Shown piece by piece: positions 27,279 to 28,412 of a stretch of DNA of 28,412 nt. Both the position numbers and the translations under genes were made by a program. Position 1 is the stretch's first letter. Each line of letters begins with the position of its first letter. This DNA is from Thermoproteota archaeon (lineage in GTDB: Archaea; Korarchaeota; Korarchaeia; Korarchaeales; Korarchaeaceae): assembly GCA_003661365.1 (NCBI GenBank), contig QMVZ01000007.1, forward strand, positions 1 to 28,412, in the 5' to 3' direction. The notes under the pieces are model-generated. The model was not told the origin of the DNA, searched no databases, and worked only from the letters and a program-made list of their open reading frames with translations.

Positions 27279-28412
27279 TTAGGCCTCACCCTCTAAGCAA
27301 TCCCTCCAGGTAATCCTTAGCTCTTCTAGATAGTCCCTAATTTCGTTCCATTCTTCCCTAGTTATCCCCGTTAAACGTTCTGCGATTTTATCCGCTTTCT
27401 CTTCGTCTATTCTTTTATTGGGCCTCATTATGACCGCTAAGGTTCCGAACTTGGTTTCGTCTTCTCTGAAAACTATTTGATGGCCTACCTCATGACCGCA
27501 TACGAATTTAAGGCCCTTGGTGGCTTTTTCTGGGTCTAATTTGAAAGCATCTTCGAAAAATCTTTTGTTTATCGTTATATTACGCCTGGTAATGATGTAT
27601 TCGACCTTTCTTTCGCCTAGGGGTTTCGCCCCACATACTACCCTGGAGTGGCCATAACTTCTTAGATCCCTTATGTAGATCTTAATATCGACGCCTGGCA
27701 ATTCCTTAGCTATTAGCTCCTTTAAGTACCTTCTAACTTCCTTTTTCCAATTCTTAGGGGTCCATACTTCTTTATCAGAAAATTGGGGGGTCGGAGATTC
27801 GGTGCCCTCAATCTCCTGGAGATAATCGACTAATTTAGCTGGCCTGGGGGCTTCGTATGTTGGTATTTCCTGGGGCTCGGTCGCTGGTTCTGGGTTCTCG
27901 GGCTCTTGCTTGGGAGGTCTGGGGCTTAATATGAGCTTTATTGTCTCTTTGTTGAATGTGAACCGTCTTCCTGTCTCTAAATCCTCTATTGTCCACTTCT
28001 TCTTTTTGTCCCAGGTTTGATAGGTGCATTTTATCACTATATAGGGCCGTCCGCTCTTTATTGAGTACAAAACCAAGCCTGGCTTGAGTTCGTCAATATT
28101 GGGGCTTCTTTCTTGCTCTTCTTCCTGGGTTGGTTTCTCTATTTTTTGTTGCTTTAGATCCTCGGGTTTAGGTGGTATATTCTCGGGTGGCTCCAGGTTC
28201 TCTAGTTTTATCTCAAGGCCGTTAGCTGGCCTTATTTCGCAAGCGTATATAGCTGGGTCGAATACGTCAAATATTCTTTTTTCTTCGTTCCAATAAATTG
28301 AGAATTCGCACCGCTTTATTTTTGCTATTAGCCACTTAGGATATTTCTTAAAGGGCTCGAATTCGGATTTTTCGGGGTAAACCGTGCCGTAATTAGACGA
28401 ATAGTAATAGAT
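27279..28412 (-). CDS. HExxH metallopeptidase-like protein, N-terminus beyond the window
   Basis: The frame is open from the right edge to TAA 27279 (377 codons visible); no stop is found, so the start lies outside. An internal TTG at 28076 is not the real start because codons upstream read as protein (NIDELKPGLVLYS). The first 60 residues are Tyr/Lys-rich; a long Pro/Glu-rich linker follows. Near the C-terminus KFVCGHEVGHQIVF carries HExxH (H307, E308, H311 counted from the edge), and EEKADKIAERL follows about 30 residues later with a possible third glutamate ligand, as in gluzincin-like peptidases. It may be a zinc protease acting on host or viral proteins. The substrate is unknown. Confidence 0.78.
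   Translation of the reverse strand: MYYYSSNYGTVYPEKSEFEPFKKYPKWLIAKIKRCEFSIYWNEEKRIFDVFDPAIYACEIRPANGLEIKLENLEPPENIPPKPEDLKQQKIEKPTQEEEQERSPNIDELKPGLVLYSIKSGRPYIVIKCTYQTWDKKKKWTIEDLETGRRFTFNKETIKLILSPRPPKQEPENPEPATEPQEIPTYEAPRPAKLVDYLQEIEGTESPTPQFSDKEVWTPKNWKKEVRRYLKELIAKELPGVDIKIYIRDLRSYGHSRVVCGAKPLGERKVEYIITRRNITINKRFFEDAFKLDPEKATKGLKFVCGHEVGHQIVFREDETKFGTLAVIMRPNKRIDEEKADKIAERLTGITREEWNEIRDYLEELRITWRDCLEGEA

Noticed and set aside
27279..28076. Taking the TTG at 28076 as the start of the HExxH protein
   Set aside because: The frame stays open to the window edge and reads as protein upstream, so the gene is longer and cut by the edge.

Overview
The window looks like part of the genome of a virus or integrative mobile element of a thermophilic archaeon. 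No rRNA or complete tRNA is present. Archaeal signs are AT-rich TATA-like boxes about 25-30 bp before near-leaderless starts, strong GGAGGTGA ribosome sites, many overlapping starts (ATGA, TTGA, TAATG), frequent AGG/AGA/ATA codons and many small CxxC proteins. Mobile-element signs are a tyrosine recombinase, a FtsK/HerA-type ATPase overlapping a PD-(D/E)XK-like nuclease gene, many small DNA-binding proteins, phage-like small ORFs and a block of surface proteins. The exact host and virus family cannot be read from the sequence. Both edges cut through genes: a secreted Ig-repeat protein on the left and an HExxH protein on the right.

All genes but one are on the minus strand, so they are described here right to left. 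(A) 28412-25606: HExxH metallopeptidase-like protein, small zinc protein, membrane-anchored DnaJ-type zinc-finger protein, integrase. (B) 25604-25368 is the only plus-strand gene, a small ribbon-helix-helix-like protein. It is divided from region C by a symmetric TATA-like element and a hairpin-rich leader. (C) 25238-19134 is a compact operon of about 14 genes, probably for takeover, replication and regulation. It includes a helix-turn-helix/coiled-coil protein, a radical SAM enzyme, zinc-ribbon proteins, a winged helix and a ribbon-helix-helix protein. (D) 19133-18537 is a roughly 600-bp non-coding region with iterated motifs, palindromes and contiguous stem-loops. It probably holds a promoter and perhaps the origin or partition site and a structured RNA. 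(E) 18536-9282 is a second operon that starts at a near-leaderless promoter behind an array of TTGTAYAA sites. It encodes an AbrB-like protein, small membrane proteins, a 921-residue surface protein, coiled-coil proteins, the ATPase/nuclease pair and, last, a membrane-anchored winged-helix protein. (F) 9278-9105 holds four 16-bp operators spaced exactly 21 bp apart, a TATA-like box and a leader hairpin. (G) 9104-1 is an operon of membrane and secreted proteins with beta-rich ectodomains and arginine-rich cytosolic tails, a CPBP-family intramembrane protease homologue and a 28-residue very basic protein.

My reading is that region C is expressed early, E carries replication, packaging and assembly functions, and G encodes the envelope or surface. 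The last gene of E, the membrane-anchored winged helix, would control G through the operator array next to it. Several genes found here are easy to miss: tiny single-span membrane proteins at 13189-13287, 17445-17555 and 23273-23380, a zinc ribbon at 21280-21426, the basic peptide at 7703-7789, and two genes (17834-18142, 17552-17827) that appear to use ATA and CTG as start codons.
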